This document shows, piece by piece, positions 1 to 9,592 of a DNA stretch of 64,000 bases. A program made the translations under genes and the position numbers. Source of the DNA: Perilla frutescens (taxonomy: Eukaryota > Streptophyta > Magnoliopsida > Lamiales > Lamiaceae); assembly GCA_026008535.1 (NCBI GenBank), contig BRKX01000006.1:31670664-31734663 (forward strand). Reading direction: 5' to 3'. Position 1 is the stretch's first letter. The number at the start of each line of letters is the position of its first letter. The notes beneath the pieces are model-generated. The model made no database searches. It was given only the letters and a program-made list of their open reading frames with translations, and was not told where the DNA came from.

Positions 1-455
1 AGTTCCAAAAATAAAACAAGACTCTAAAGGAAGTTACCAACTAAGGAATTATCCTAGAAGGAAACTACCAAAATTAAAATAGAACTGAGAAGGAAAGTTC
101 CAAAAATAAAATAGACTCACAAGGTAACTACCAAATAAGATGAAATACTAAAAGGAAATTACCAAAATAAATCAAGACTCAAATGGAAACACAATAAATA
201 TACCTCTTTTTTTTTTTTTTTTTTTTTTAATTTTCGGATTTTTTTTTTCTCTTCTTTTATCCGATTTTTTTTTTGATCGCTCTTTTTCTCTTTTTTTTTT
301 TTTACGATCTGATTTTCTTTTTCTTTTTTTTTTAAACAAGGAACAATATGGAAATTAAATTACAACTCGATAAAACGCAAACAAAATAAACGGAACAAAT
401 AAACGAGTATGGAACCACGAACGATATAAACCAACCTGGCTCTGATACCAAAATA
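1..455 (-). other. Leader of an LTR-3 element running off the left edge
   Basis: This is minus-strand non-coding leader that follows the 5' LTR at 456-1688. The primer-binding site lies at 438-450. Next comes a poly-T tract (poly-A in sense) at about 208-334, holding the inverted repeat TCGGAT (234-239) / ATCCGA (259-264). Positions 1-207 are the AAGGAAATTACCAAA-like stretch seen in the other leaders. The body of the element lies outside the window. Confidence 0.75.
438..450 (-). other. Primer-binding site (tRNA-iMet)
   Basis: In sense the sequence is TGGTATCAGAGCC, complementary to the 3' end of plant initiator tRNA-Met. It lies five bases after the LTR end, the normal place for the minus-strand DNA primer. 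Confidence 0.85.
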
Positions 456-1688
456 TGATGTGACCGGGACTAAATGACCAACGAGACACAAAAGACGCGG
501 AAGCAAAGGAAAGAAACTACGTCGGTACGAAAGGATTCTATACTCGAATAACTAGGCGACCAAGACTCAACTAAAATACCTAGAACTTTGACACAAATTA
601 AATAACACAAACCAAGGGTTCAAGGGGCTGAATCGTCGTTTTATAGGGCTGGAAATTGGAAGAATTTCGTGTGTGAAGGTTGGTGAAGAAGGGCTTGGAG
701 AAGATAGGATATGTTAGTGTTTGAACGGACTTACGGATATAACGAACGGATGTAGAATTCGGACTTGAAGGGGGCTGCCGTGATTTGGACGTTGATGGCT
801 GATTTGGAGGTCGTCGATGATGGTGATGGACGTGTGGTGTTGATGAAGTGATTCACAACCCGATAGCCTCCTTGAATCTCGAACGTCTTCAAGGTTGAAA
901 TCTCCAAGTAGTTCCTCGTTAGCGAATACCGGTCAATCCCTCAAGTGAATTGAGCAATACCCTTGAATAAGACTTGTAGTTGCTAGCTCCAAGAATGAAT
1001 ATTTTCGTGTGAAAAGTATTCAAAAGACAAATAGATTTGAGACACAAATTGAATGCAAAAGCAATTTAATTCAACAATGTCTAAAGTATCAATGAGACAT
1101 GGTTCCCCTATTTATAAGCACTAAGGGGGACGAAAATTAGCATAAAAAAGGCCTAAAGATTGATCCAAAAGGGATCTCTAACTATACTAGGAAGTTCCCT
1201 AAGCTAGAATTCTATTCAAGGTAGGAAATTGCCTTAAATACAATTCTAGTCAAACTTGACCTCAATATGGACGAAAATTACTACTAAATAATTAAATAAA
1301 TCTGATCCAACTATAGTCTTAATTAAATAAAATAAATACTATAGTCTAAAATAAAATCAACCCAATAATTAATTACTATGGGACCGATTTCTTCACTAGA
1401 AACCGCACACACATGCACGATAAATTTCATGCACATGCACACATGCTCTTGAACTCTTCATCTTCATCTCTTCAAGATTAATACTCCATGGTGTGTTCTT
1501 GATCTTCAATAGTTAATAAATTAACTATCTTGGAATTGCTTCTCTTGACTTCTTCATCTCCAATCTCGAGCTTTCTTCGAATCAACACTTGCAAGTAAGC
1601 TTGCAACTTCTTAGCTCTTGATCTTGTGATTGGTCCTCTAAATTGCAACTCCGGTTCTTCATCATCTTTGTTGTCCATGGCTTCATCA
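456..1688 (-). repeat. LTR-3 type long terminal repeat (5' LTR)
   Basis: The LTR is 1233 bp. In sense it starts TGATGAAGCCATGG and ends GGTCACATCA, followed by a primer-binding site, so it is a 5' LTR. The first part encodes the gag-pol tail (GPITRSRAKKLQ, complement of about 1478-1688). A TATA box (TATAAATA) sits on the minus strand at about 1109-1116. It is a shorter relative of the LTR of T5 (1304 bp), differing in the central U3 part. It abuts a gag fragment at 1689; the partner LTR lies outside the window. Confidence 0.85.
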
Positions 1689-1956
1689 GAAGGTGATCTC
1701 GATGGCATCGGTTCTGCTGGAATTCCCACCATGTTGCTGCGTAGCCTCTAAACTCCAAGGAAACTAATTGCACCTTCTTTGGCTCGGGGAAGTAGTAGTA
1801 CTCAAAAACCTTGTCTACTTTTCGTTCCCAATCAAGGTATGCATTGGGATCGTGTAGACCTTCAAACTCGGGGATGTAGAGATGGCGAGAATTTGGTGTA
1901 TATGGTGTACGGGTGTATGGAGTATGAGTGGTGTATGGTGTTTTCCTTATAGTCAA
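1689..1956 (-). pseudogene. Gag-only element gag fragment (N4)
   Basis: The reading frame gives about 89 residues of Gag: a PYTxxTPYT-rich start (probably leader read as protein), then IPEFEGLHDPNAYLDWE and YAATWWEFQQNRC, the conserved core of the retrotransposon gag domain. It matches the gag of N2 and N1 but is cut at 1689 by the LTR-3 at 456-1688. No zinc knuckle or polymerase follows. It is dead: most of the gene is missing and the neighbouring leader lacks its primer-binding site. Confidence 0.8.
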
Positions 1957-2095
1957 GTTCTATAGTTGGTACTTTCCATTAGAGATTTGTTTTATTTTAG
2001 GAATTTTCCTTTCTAGTTCTAATTTTTATTTTGGTAATTTCCTTTTGAGTTATAATTTATTTTTAGTTCTTTCCTTTTAGAGTCTAGTCAAAATA
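1957..2095 (-). other. Truncated leader between LTR-2 and the gag fragment
   Basis: Reading minus, the LTR-2 end CGTATCA is followed by TATTTTG and then jumps straight into the distal leader (ACTAGACTC...). The primer-binding site and A-rich hairpin tract are deleted. The LTR at 2096-3191 therefore has internal sequence on both sides, the relic of a head-to-tail LTR-internal-LTR-internal array. Confidence 0.65.
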
Positions 2096-3191
2096 TGATA
2101 CGACCCGGACAATTAATCTAGGACGATAATAATAACGTAGCGGAAGACTTAGGAACGAAACACGTCAACTTAATGAAGGGCTTCAATCCGACTCGATAAA
2201 CAAATGAAAATTACGATAAATCTACACAACTAGAACACGTAGAAAACGACATGAACTATGTAACACAAAACCAACGTAAAGGAGGGCTGTAAAGGGATAA
2301 ATGAGGGCTGGAATTTAAGGGTAGGAATGTGTATAGGTTAGGTGAAGAAGGGCTCGAGTAGATAGGATATGATAGGGAATAAACGAACTTACGGATAAAG
2401 CGAACGAACGAGGAATACTCGAACTTTGTGGCTGATTTGAAGGTCGTCGATGATGGTGATGGACGTGTGGTGTTGATGAAGTGATTCACAACCCGATAGC
2501 CTCCTTGAATCTCGAACGTCTTCAAGGTTGAAATCTCCAAGTTGTTCCTCGTTAGCGAATACCGGTCAATCCCTCAAGTGAATTGAGCAATACCCTTGAA
2601 TAAGACTTGTAGTTGCTAGCTCCAAGAATGAATATTTTCGTGTGAAAAGTATTCAAAAGACAAATAGATTTGAGACACAACTTGAATGCAAAAGCAATTT
2701 AATTCAACAATGTCTAAAGTATCAATGAGACATGGTTCCCCTATTTATAAGCACTAAGGGGGACGAAAATTAGCATAAAAAAGGCCTAAAGATTGATCCA
2801 AAAGGGATCTCTAACTATACTAGAAAGTTCCCTAAACTAGAATTCTATTCAAGGTAGGAAATTGCCTTAAATACAATTCTAGTCAACCTTGACTATAATA
2901 TGGACGAAAATTACATTAAATTAAATAAAAATCTGAACTAAACTATAGTCTAACATAATTAAATAAATACTATAGTCTAAATAAAATTCAATCCCTAATT
3001 AAATCAAATAAGGGATGAAAATTCCATGCAACGCGAATCTGCCATGCATGCACAATTTGATGAGTTCTATCTTCATGCATTGCTCTTCAAATCTTGATCT
3101 CCAATCTTTAATTATTAAAGGAGTAACAATCTTGGGATCCTTTAATGGCAGCTTTGGATGGACCGATTTGATGATTGCCATGGTCTCATCA
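2096..3191 (-). repeat. LTR-2 (3' LTR of N2)
   Basis: The LTR is 1096 bp, starting TGATGAGACCATGG and ending GGTCGTATCA in sense. The PPT of N2 lies just upstream at 3192-3203. A TATA box is at 2742-2749 (complement). The first about 190 bp encode the C-terminal tail of the N2 Gag protein (PKLPLKDPKIV... IKDWRSRFEEQC). Confidence 0.9.
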
Positions 3192-4516
3192 TTCCCCTCC
3201 TCTTGAAAAGAATTCGTCCTCGAATTCGAACGGCCTGGATCGAAAACGAACACGAACTGATCATCAATCTCTTTTAGCTCAATCGTCAACTTCATGGGGT
3301 GCATGGACATAGGAACCACGAATAAGTCTGGTGGAACATCAATAACACGTGGCACATCTTTGGCAACCTGTAAGATTAAAACATTAAAAGTACAAGGTTG
3401 ACAAAAAATGTTAGAAATCAATGGATCCGCCATGTGTTTTTGCAAAGGCTCCACTTGTGCGACATCCATTTCCAAAATGATGTCATCCTCCATTTGTGAA
3501 TATGGTTGTAACTCTATCATCTTTTCATCTTCTTCAACTGCAGTAATGATCTCCATTTCTTCTTCTTCTTCACTCAAAGATTGATTCGACTCTTCTAGAT
3601 CAAGAAGCTCTTCAATAACCTTCTCTTCTTCTTCAACATTCTCACAAGTTGCAACATCGATCAGTTCTTTAATAGGTGCATCAACTGAAATTGTTACCTC
3701 GAAAGTAGAATCTTCTTTGATGGCAACGATCTTAGATGGTAACTCAACGTGGATCTCCTCTTGAAGGTTGCTGGCTTGGCTTGGCACATCCATGACCGGC
3801 TGAACTGGTGATGCAGGCTGTGTAGGTGGTACATAGGTACGTAGAAACTCCTCGAATGACTCAAGTTGGTAACTCGTGGTCGACTCTACTTGAACCTCTT
3901 TCTTTGACTTCATCTCTAGTTCCTCTAGCCATTTTTCTATCCGGATGGCATATTCCACCATGTCCTCCAACTCGTCGAAGCGATACAATGCTACTCTTTC
4001 ACGAATTGTCCTTCGTAGACCAGCTAGAAATCTATCCATGGTATCTTCTGGATATTCTTCTACATCAGCTCGTCTCATGGCTTCAATCATTTTGTTGTAG
4101 TAGTCATTTACACTTTGATCTCTTTGTCTAAGCTTGTATAGCTTTTCTTCTAACTCCCATTGGTAGTGGTCTGGAATGAAGCGTTTCCGCATCAAATCTT
4201 TCAACTCACACCATGTGTCGATAGGTGGAAGGTGATCTCTGTGGCACCGGTTCTGCTGTAATTCCCACCATGTTGCTGCGTAGCCTGTAAACGCCAAGGA
4301 AACTAATTGCACCATCTTTGGCTCGGGGAAGTAGTAGTGCTGAAAGATTTTGTCGACTCTTTGTTCCCAATCAAGGTAAGCATCGGGATCATATAGACCT
4401 TCAAATTCAGGGATGATCATATTGTTGTTGCGGTAGAGATGGCGAGAATTTGGTGTATAGGGTGTATGGGTATACGGAGTATGATTGGTGTATGGTGTAT
4501 GGACCAGATGGTACAT
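2999..4516 (-). CDS. Gag-like protein of N2, reading into the 3' LTR (505 aa)
   Basis: This is an intact frame of 505 codons. Residues 1-32 are a PYTNHTPYTHTPYT-rich stretch that may be leader; another start is Met33 at 4420. Residues about 36-200 are the gag core (PEFEGLYDPDAYLDWE, YAATWWELQQNRC, FIPDHYQWELEEKLYKLRQ). Residues 210-440 are an acidic, Glu-rich spacer. NSRTNSFQEEGNDE overlaps the hairpin and PPT. Residues from about 442 are encoded by the LTR and end in a basic tail with IKDWRSRFEEQC. No CCHC knuckle or protease DSG motif is seen. The expected role is particle assembly and RNA packaging in the cytoplasm. The frame is open despite the missing pol, which suggests either recent origin or selection. 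Confidence 0.8.
   Translation of the reverse strand: MYHLVHTPYTNHTPYTHTPYTPNSRHLYRNNNMIIPEFEGLYDPDAYLDWEQRVDKIFQHYYFPEPKMVQLVSLAFTGYAATWWELQQNRCHRDHLPPIDTWCELKDLMRKRFIPDHYQWELEEKLYKLRQRDQSVNDYYNKMIEAMRRADVEEYPEDTMDRFLAGLRRTIRERVALYRFDELEDMVEYAIRIEKWLEELEMKSKKEVQVESTTSYQLESFEEFLRTYVPPTQPASPVQPVMDVPSQASNLQEEIHVELPSKIVAIKEDSTFEVTISVDAPIKELIDVATCENVEEEEKVIEELLDLEESNQSLSEEEEEMEIITAVEEDEKMIELQPYSQMEDDIILEMDVAQVEPLQKHMADPLISNIFCQPCTFNVLILQVAKDVPRVIDVPPDLFVVPMSMHPMKLTIELKEIDDQFVFVFDPGRSNSRTNSFQEEGNDETMAIIKSVHPKLPLKDPKIVTPLIIKDWRSRFEEQCMKIELIKLCMHGRFALHGIFIPYLI
3192..3226 (-). promoter_or_regulatory. PPT and pre-PPT hairpin of N2
   Basis: In sense the stem-loop GAATTCG-AGGA-CGAATTC is followed by TTTTCA and the purine tract AGAGGAGGGGAA, then directly by the LTR start TGATGAG. 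The tract primes plus-strand DNA synthesis. The 7-bp stem is perfect and recurs in other elements of the window. Confidence 0.8.
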
Positions 4517-5381
4517 GGGTGCATATGTGTGTGGTCCGGATGGTATATATGAGTGTGAACAGATGATGTATCTGGACTAGGCTGAATTTTCGATCCCTTT
4601 GATGATGGTGGACGAAAATTTGAAGGAAGGAAGTGTATGTGGAAGGTTTGGAAGGATTTGGATGGAAGAAAGCTAGAAAAGGAAAGAATTAGATGTATTT
4701 TTGAAGTTCCCAAATAGAATAGGAATCCAAAAATAAATCCCAAAGGTAGAAGGAAAGAAAGATTAGGTAATTTGGAAAGTGTTACACAATTGTGACACAA
4801 TTCTAAATATCCTAATTGAACTAGACTCTAGAAGGAAATAACCAAAAAGAAACTATAACTCAAATAGAAACTACCAACTATGAAATAAACTAGGAAGGAA
4901 AGATCCCAAAATAAAATAAGACTCTAATGGAAATTACCAAATAGAATTAAAACTTGGAAGGAAAGTTCCAAAAATAAAATATGACTCTAAAGGAAGTTAC
5001 CAACTAAAGAATTATACAAGAAGGAAATTACCAAATAAGAAAAGACTCACAAGGTTATTACCAACTATAGAGTAGTACTAAAAGGAAAGTACCAAAATTA
5101 AAACAAGACTCAAAGGAAACACAATGAATATACCTCTTTTTTTTCTCTTTTTTTTTTAATTTTCGGATTTTTTTTTATTTTTTTTTATCCGAACAATTTT
5201 TTTTTTCGGTTTTCCCTTTTTTTTTAAACCGATTTTTTTTCTTTTTTTCAATGAACACTAACTATTACAACTCGATGAGACACGTAAGAAAATAAAGACA
5301 CGTAGGACGACACGTAGGATAAAATGACACGTCGGATTGAACCACGACCAGCAGAGCTGACGTGGCTCTGATGCCAAAATA
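4517..5381 (-). other. Leader of N2 with PBS, hairpin and C-rich repeats
   Basis: The PBS is at 5364-5376 (sense TGGCATCAGAGCC, one change from the iMet match). The A-rich tract is at about 5137-5245, with the 7-bp inverted repeat TTCGGAT (5162-5168) / ATCCGAA (5187-5193). A long A/T-rich part with GGAAATTACCAAA-like phrases follows. Repeated ACACC/ATACACC units close to gag overlap the first part of the frame. Confidence 0.75.
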
Positions 5382-5919
5382 TGATACGACCCGGACAATT
5401 AATCTAGGACGATAATAATAACGTAGCGGAAGACTTAGGAACGAAACACGTCAACTTAATGAAGGGCTTCAATCCGACTCGATAAACAAATGAAAATTAC
5501 GATAAATCTACACAACTAGAACACGTAGAAAACGACACGAACTATGTAACACAAAACCAACGTAAAGGAGGGCTATAAAGGGATAAATGAGGGCTGGAAT
5601 TTAAGGGTAGGAATGTGTATAGGTTAGGTGAAGAAGGGCTCGAGTAGATAGGATATGATAGGGAATAAACGAACTTACGGATAAAGCGAACGAACGAGGA
5701 ATACTCGAACTTTGTGGCTGATTTGAAGGTCGTCGATGATGGTGATGGACGTGTGGTGTTGATGAAGTGATTCACAACCCGATAGCCTCCTTGAATCTCG
5801 AACGTCTTCAAGGTTGAAATCTCCAAGTTGTTCCTCGATAGCGAATACCGGTTAATCCCTCAAGTGGATTAAGCAATACCCTTGAATAAGACTTGTAGTT
5901 GCTAGCTCCAAGAATGAAT
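5382..5919 (-). repeat. LTR-2, truncated 5' LTR of N2
   Basis: Only the R-U5 half remains, ending CGTATCA before the PBS. Homology to LTR-2 stops after AGAATGAAT at about 5919. A plus-strand LTR of another family starts at once. Confidence 0.8.
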
Positions 5920-6514
5920 TGTCTCACCAATCCTTTGGTTGATCGACCCTTTTATCAAGTTCTTTAGACCTAGCAAATCTAAAGTCCTATTTCAAACTCT
6001 TTTCTATTCCATCAAGTCTAGGGGGAGTGCTATCCAACTTGGAGTTTACGAGATATCGCGTTTCGTCTTCACCGCAAGACGGGGTTCGAGTAAGTAATCT
6101 TCTTCTACCTTGTTTATTCATCTCCGTCGTTCATCTACCTTCATCCCTACATTACGCACGTATCATCATCATCCATAGTCCACAAAACAGCCCAAATCCA
6201 CTCCATAATTCGATTATCACCTATACGTGCTTATTTCGCCCTGATTAACACGTATAACAAATATGTCCCAATTCGCCTATCTATCTATTTATTTGTGAGT
6301 GTTTTATTTAGTTGAGTCTTGATCTAGGTTGTTTATGTGTCTATTTATTTGAGTCTAATTCAGCACGTTAATCGAGTATATTGTTCATATATTTGAGTTG
6401 TATTTTCATTCTTTTGTTTGAGTCGTATTGATCCCTTACGCATCCGACGTAGTTCCGATTCTAGCTTCCGTGTATTTTGTCTTGGTCGTGTCCCATAGGT
6501 CCCGGGTCACATCA
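5920..6514 (+). repeat. LTR-6, 3' half only
   Basis: This is a plus-strand LTR lacking its U3 part. It ends CCCGGGTCACATCA at 6514, followed by TAAAT and a PBS. The last about 90 bp (TTGATCCCTTACGCATCCGAC...) are homologous to the ends of the T1 target LTR and of the T2 LTR. Confidence 0.7.
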
Positions 6515-7025
6515 TAAATTGGTATCAAGAGCCAGGTCGGTTTCTATCGTTCATGGTTTAATACGTTGTTTTTGTTCGTTTTTATTGTCTTTTGAGTCTT
6601 TCGAGTTGTAATATCTGAATATTCAAAAAAAAAAAAAAGAAAGGAGCAAAGGGTCGAAGCCCTACAGCAAAAAAAAAAAATCGTCAAAAAAAAAAAAAAA
6701 GAAAATTCAGATTTATTCTCTTGTTTATTTTGATTTTGTGTCTTTCCTAGTCTAGATAGATTTGTTTCCACAAATTTAGGGATTTTTAGATTTGTTCACA
6801 TTGGTCAAACACATCCAAATAGATACTACCTTATCTATATCTTTTCTTTCCTTATACATTCTTATCTTTCCCTATCTATTCTTTTTATTTTTCTTGCTTT
6901 AATTTTCGTCCATATCCTTCCTTGTGGATCGAAAATTACCCCATACACCACTGTGTGCACCATACACCACCCGTACACAATCCGGACCATACACCCATGC
7001 ACCCATGCACCCCACGGTCCATACA
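6515..7025 (+). other. Leader of a gutted element (PBS to C-rich repeats)
   Basis: The PBS is at 6520-6533 (TGGTATCAAGAGCC, with one A more than the iMet match). The A-rich tract at 6625-6706 includes the hairpin AGGGT-CGAA-GCCCT (6650-6663). C-rich repeats (CACCATACACCACCCGTACAC...) run from 6948 to 7019. At 7026 the leader runs directly into an LTR start, so gag, pol and PPT are all missing. Confidence 0.7.
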
Positions 7026-7916
7026 TGATGAGACCATGGCAATCATCAAATCGGTCCATCCAAAGCTGCCATTAAAGGATCCCAAGATTGTTACTCCTTT
7101 AATAATTAAAGATTGGAGATCAAGATTTGAAGAGCAATGCATGAAGATAGAACTCATCAAATTGTGCATGCATGGCAGATTCGCGTTGCATGGAATTTTC
7201 ATCCCTTATTTGATTTAATTAGGGATTGAATTTTATTTAGACTATAGTATTTATTTAATTATGTTAGACTATAGTTTAGTTCAGATTTTTATTTAATTTA
7301 ATGTAATTTTCGTCCATATTATAGTCAAGGTTGACTAGAATTGTATTTAAGGCAATTTCCTACCTTGAATAGAATTCTAGTTTAGGGAACTTCCTAGTAT
7401 AGTTAGAGATCCCTTTTGGATCAATTTTTGAGTCTTTTTTGATGCAAATTTCGTCCCCTTATGTCTTATAAATAGGGGAACCATGTCTCATTGTTACTTT
7501 AGACATTGTTGAATTAAATTGCTTTTGCATTCAATTTGTGTCTCAAATCTATTTGTCTTTTGAATACAAGATCTTTTGTTGATCGAAATTTTATCTTCAA
7601 AGTTCTATTGTTTTAGCAAATCAATAGTCCTATTCAAGTTCTTCAGGGTGCATTCAAGTACTTGGGAGAATTGCTATCCGGAGAAGCTAGACGAGTGCGT
7701 TCGGGTTGATTCAACACGGGTTTACCGATCTGTCCTATCCTTCTACCAAACCACCGCCGTCCGCCGTCGTTCACCATCAGATTCCAGCCTCCCTTCGACG
7801 TATCAAGTGTGTTCATCGAGTCATAGTTCGTGTCACCATATTCTAGTAAGTTCTATTCCCGTTCGAGTCTTATCTTTTCTAGTCGAGTCTTTCTTATTTT
7901 CTCTTTGTTTGTATTG

Positions 7917-7921
7917 ATCCC
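7917..7921. repeat. Target-site duplication of T1, left copy (ATCCC)
   Basis: ATCCC directly precedes the T1 LTR start and is repeated at 15928-15932. Confidence 0.9.
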
Positions 7922-8969
7922 TGATGAGGTCATACAAGGCAATGAAGAAAATGATCCGGAGCTGCAGTTTAAAGGTCCAATGACGCGTTTGCGAGCTAAG
8001 AAGTTACAAGCTTATTTACAAGCTTCTATTCGTCGCAAATTCGAAATGCATGAAGATGAAGTCAAGGGCAGCCCAAGATGGATCACCATGCTATCTATTA
8101 ATGATGAAGAAGGTATCATGAAGACGTGAGAAGAAGAATGACGCCATTTGGACGTGTGCATTAAAAGTTATACGCGTTTGCATGGGAAATCGGGAGATGC
8201 TGTTTTTCATGCAAAGGTGGCAAGGAATATATTACATGGGCCACGAAATTATACACTATATTTCAGCGCATGTCATGAAAATTAAAGGTCCAAATAGGCG
8301 TGGATTTGCAAGCCCAAGTCCATTGGGATTTATCCTTATCTAGTTAGATTTAGATAGATTTTTGTTATCTTATTTTTGGTATCTTTTGATTTTATCCTAG
8401 ATTGATTAGGATTAGTATTTTTCAATGTTTATCTAGTTATTTAGGGTTAAAATTTCGTCCATATGCTCTCCTATAAATAGGAGCACCCTGTGACATTCAT
8501 AAATCAGACAATTGCAAGAAATAAAGAGTTATTCTCAATCTGTCTCATGATCCTTCGGTTGATCAAACTTTTATCTACAATTCTATTGTTCTAGCAAATC
8601 AATAGTCTTATTTAAGTTCTTCAGGGTATAATTAAGTACTTGGGAGAATTGCTATCCGGAGAAGCTAGACGTGCGCGTTCGGGTTATTCAACACGGGTTC
8701 GCCGAATCTAACCTATCCTTCGACCACACCGCCGCCGCCAACACCATCAATACCGCCGTCATCCGCCGCCGTGACCATCACCACCGCCGAGTTCCAGCCA
8801 CCATCCAAGTGTTCCAATCGAGTCCTAGTTCGTGTCTACGTAATTCTAGTAAGTTTTATCGTATTTTGAGTCGGATTGATTCCATCGTTTTCTAGCTGAC
8901 GTAGTTCGATTCTTGAGTCTTCCGCGTGCATAAATCTCGTGTCTTGGATACATTGTCCGGGTCACATCA
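7922..8969 (+). repeat. 5' LTR of T1 (LTR-1)
   Basis: The LTR is 1048 bp, from TGATGAGGTC to GTCACATCA. The start carries a copy of the gag-pol tail coding region up to the stop at 8127-8129. A TATA box lies at 8472-8479. Confidence 0.95.
8472..8479 (+). promoter_or_regulatory. TATA box in the T1 5' LTR
   Basis: TATAAATA sits in CTCCTATAAATAGGAGC, itself a short inverted repeat (CTCCTAT / ATAGGAG). It is placed as expected for an LTR promoter, with the R region starting downstream. The same box is at 15430-15437 in the 3' LTR. Confidence 0.75.
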
Positions 8970-8975
8970 TAAATT

Positions 8976-8988
8976 TGGTATCAGAGCC
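8976..8988 (+). other. Primer-binding site of T1
   Basis: TGGTATCAGAGCC, complementary to the 3' end of initiator tRNA-Met, six bases after the LTR end. Confidence 0.9.
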
Positions 8989-9125
8989 ACGTCAGCTCTG
9001 CTGGTCGTGGTTCAATCCGACGTGTCATCTACGTGTCAAATACGTGTCATTTAAATTTCACTTTGTTTCGAGTCTTGTAATCTGATTTCTATTCATTGAA
9101 AAAAAAAAAAAAGGTAAAAGAGCAA

Positions 9126-9141
9126 AGGGATCGAAATCCCT
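9126..9141 (+). other. Leader hairpin AGGGAT-CGAA-ATCCCT
   Basis: This is a perfect 6-bp stem with a CGAA loop inside the A-rich tract. The copy at 6650-6663 has the stem AGGGT/GCCCT, still paired through a T-G wobble. The T2 leader carries the same stem on the minus strand near 62590-62610. The function is unknown. Confidence 0.6.
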
Positions 9142-9173
<32 letters not shown>

Positions 9174-9493
9174 TTCGAAAAAAAAAAAAAAAATCCGAAA
9201 AAAAAAAAAAAAAAAAAACGAAAATCAGATTGTTTATTTGATTTCAATTTTTAATTCCTTGTTTTTAGATTTGTTCCATATATTTAGGGATTCTTAGATT
9301 GTGTTCACACATCCAAAATCCTTATTTCCTTATCCATTAGATTTCTTACCTTGTTTAGATAGATTTCATCCTAATCTATATCTATTCAAGATCTTTCCAT
9401 CCCCATCCATATCTAATCAAGATTATCCATCCTAAACCATCAAATTTTCGTTCTTAATCATCTATAGGATTCGAAATTGCCATCTTTTTCATA

Positions 9494-9592
9494 CATACAC
9501 CCGGTTCACCTTATACACCACATAGTCCATACACCCATACACCCATACACCCGTACACCCATACACCCATACACCCGTGGTCTACATACACC
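9494..9592 (+). repeat. C-rich ATACACCC repeats upstream of T1 gag
   Basis: This is a tandem, slightly degenerate run of ATACACCC/GTACACCC units. Similar runs occur before gag in all element types here, including gag-only ones: 6948-7019, 16509-16545, about 23345-23440, and on minus about 1893-1945, 4437-4560, 47993-48117, 50891-51015 and 62175-62262. Confidence 0.7.

Larger units (their letters stand above)
2096..5919 (-). mobile_element. Gag-only non-autonomous LTR retrotransposon N2
   Basis: The order in sense is a truncated 5' LTR (5382-5919), PBS, A-rich leader, C-rich repeats, gag, pre-PPT hairpin, PPT and 3' LTR (2096-3191). There is no protease, reverse transcriptase or integrase, so movement would need enzymes from an autonomous relative. 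The LTR closely matches the R-U5 part of autonomous T5. The 5' LTR is cut by a junction with another LTR at about 5920, so no target-site duplication can be read. Confidence 0.85.

Noticed and set aside
2256..2540. Repeated 94-aa frame in LTR-2 (also at 5542, 22055, 55229, 58960, 59360)
   Set aside because: It lies in the R-U5 part of the LTR, recurs only because the LTR recurs, and has no recognisable domain. It is treated as chance open frame.
6862..7202. HTPMHPCTP / PYTHTPYTP proteins as proline-rich secreted proteins
   Set aside because: They are readings of the C-rich leader repeats, in different frames in different copies, and lack conserved starts.
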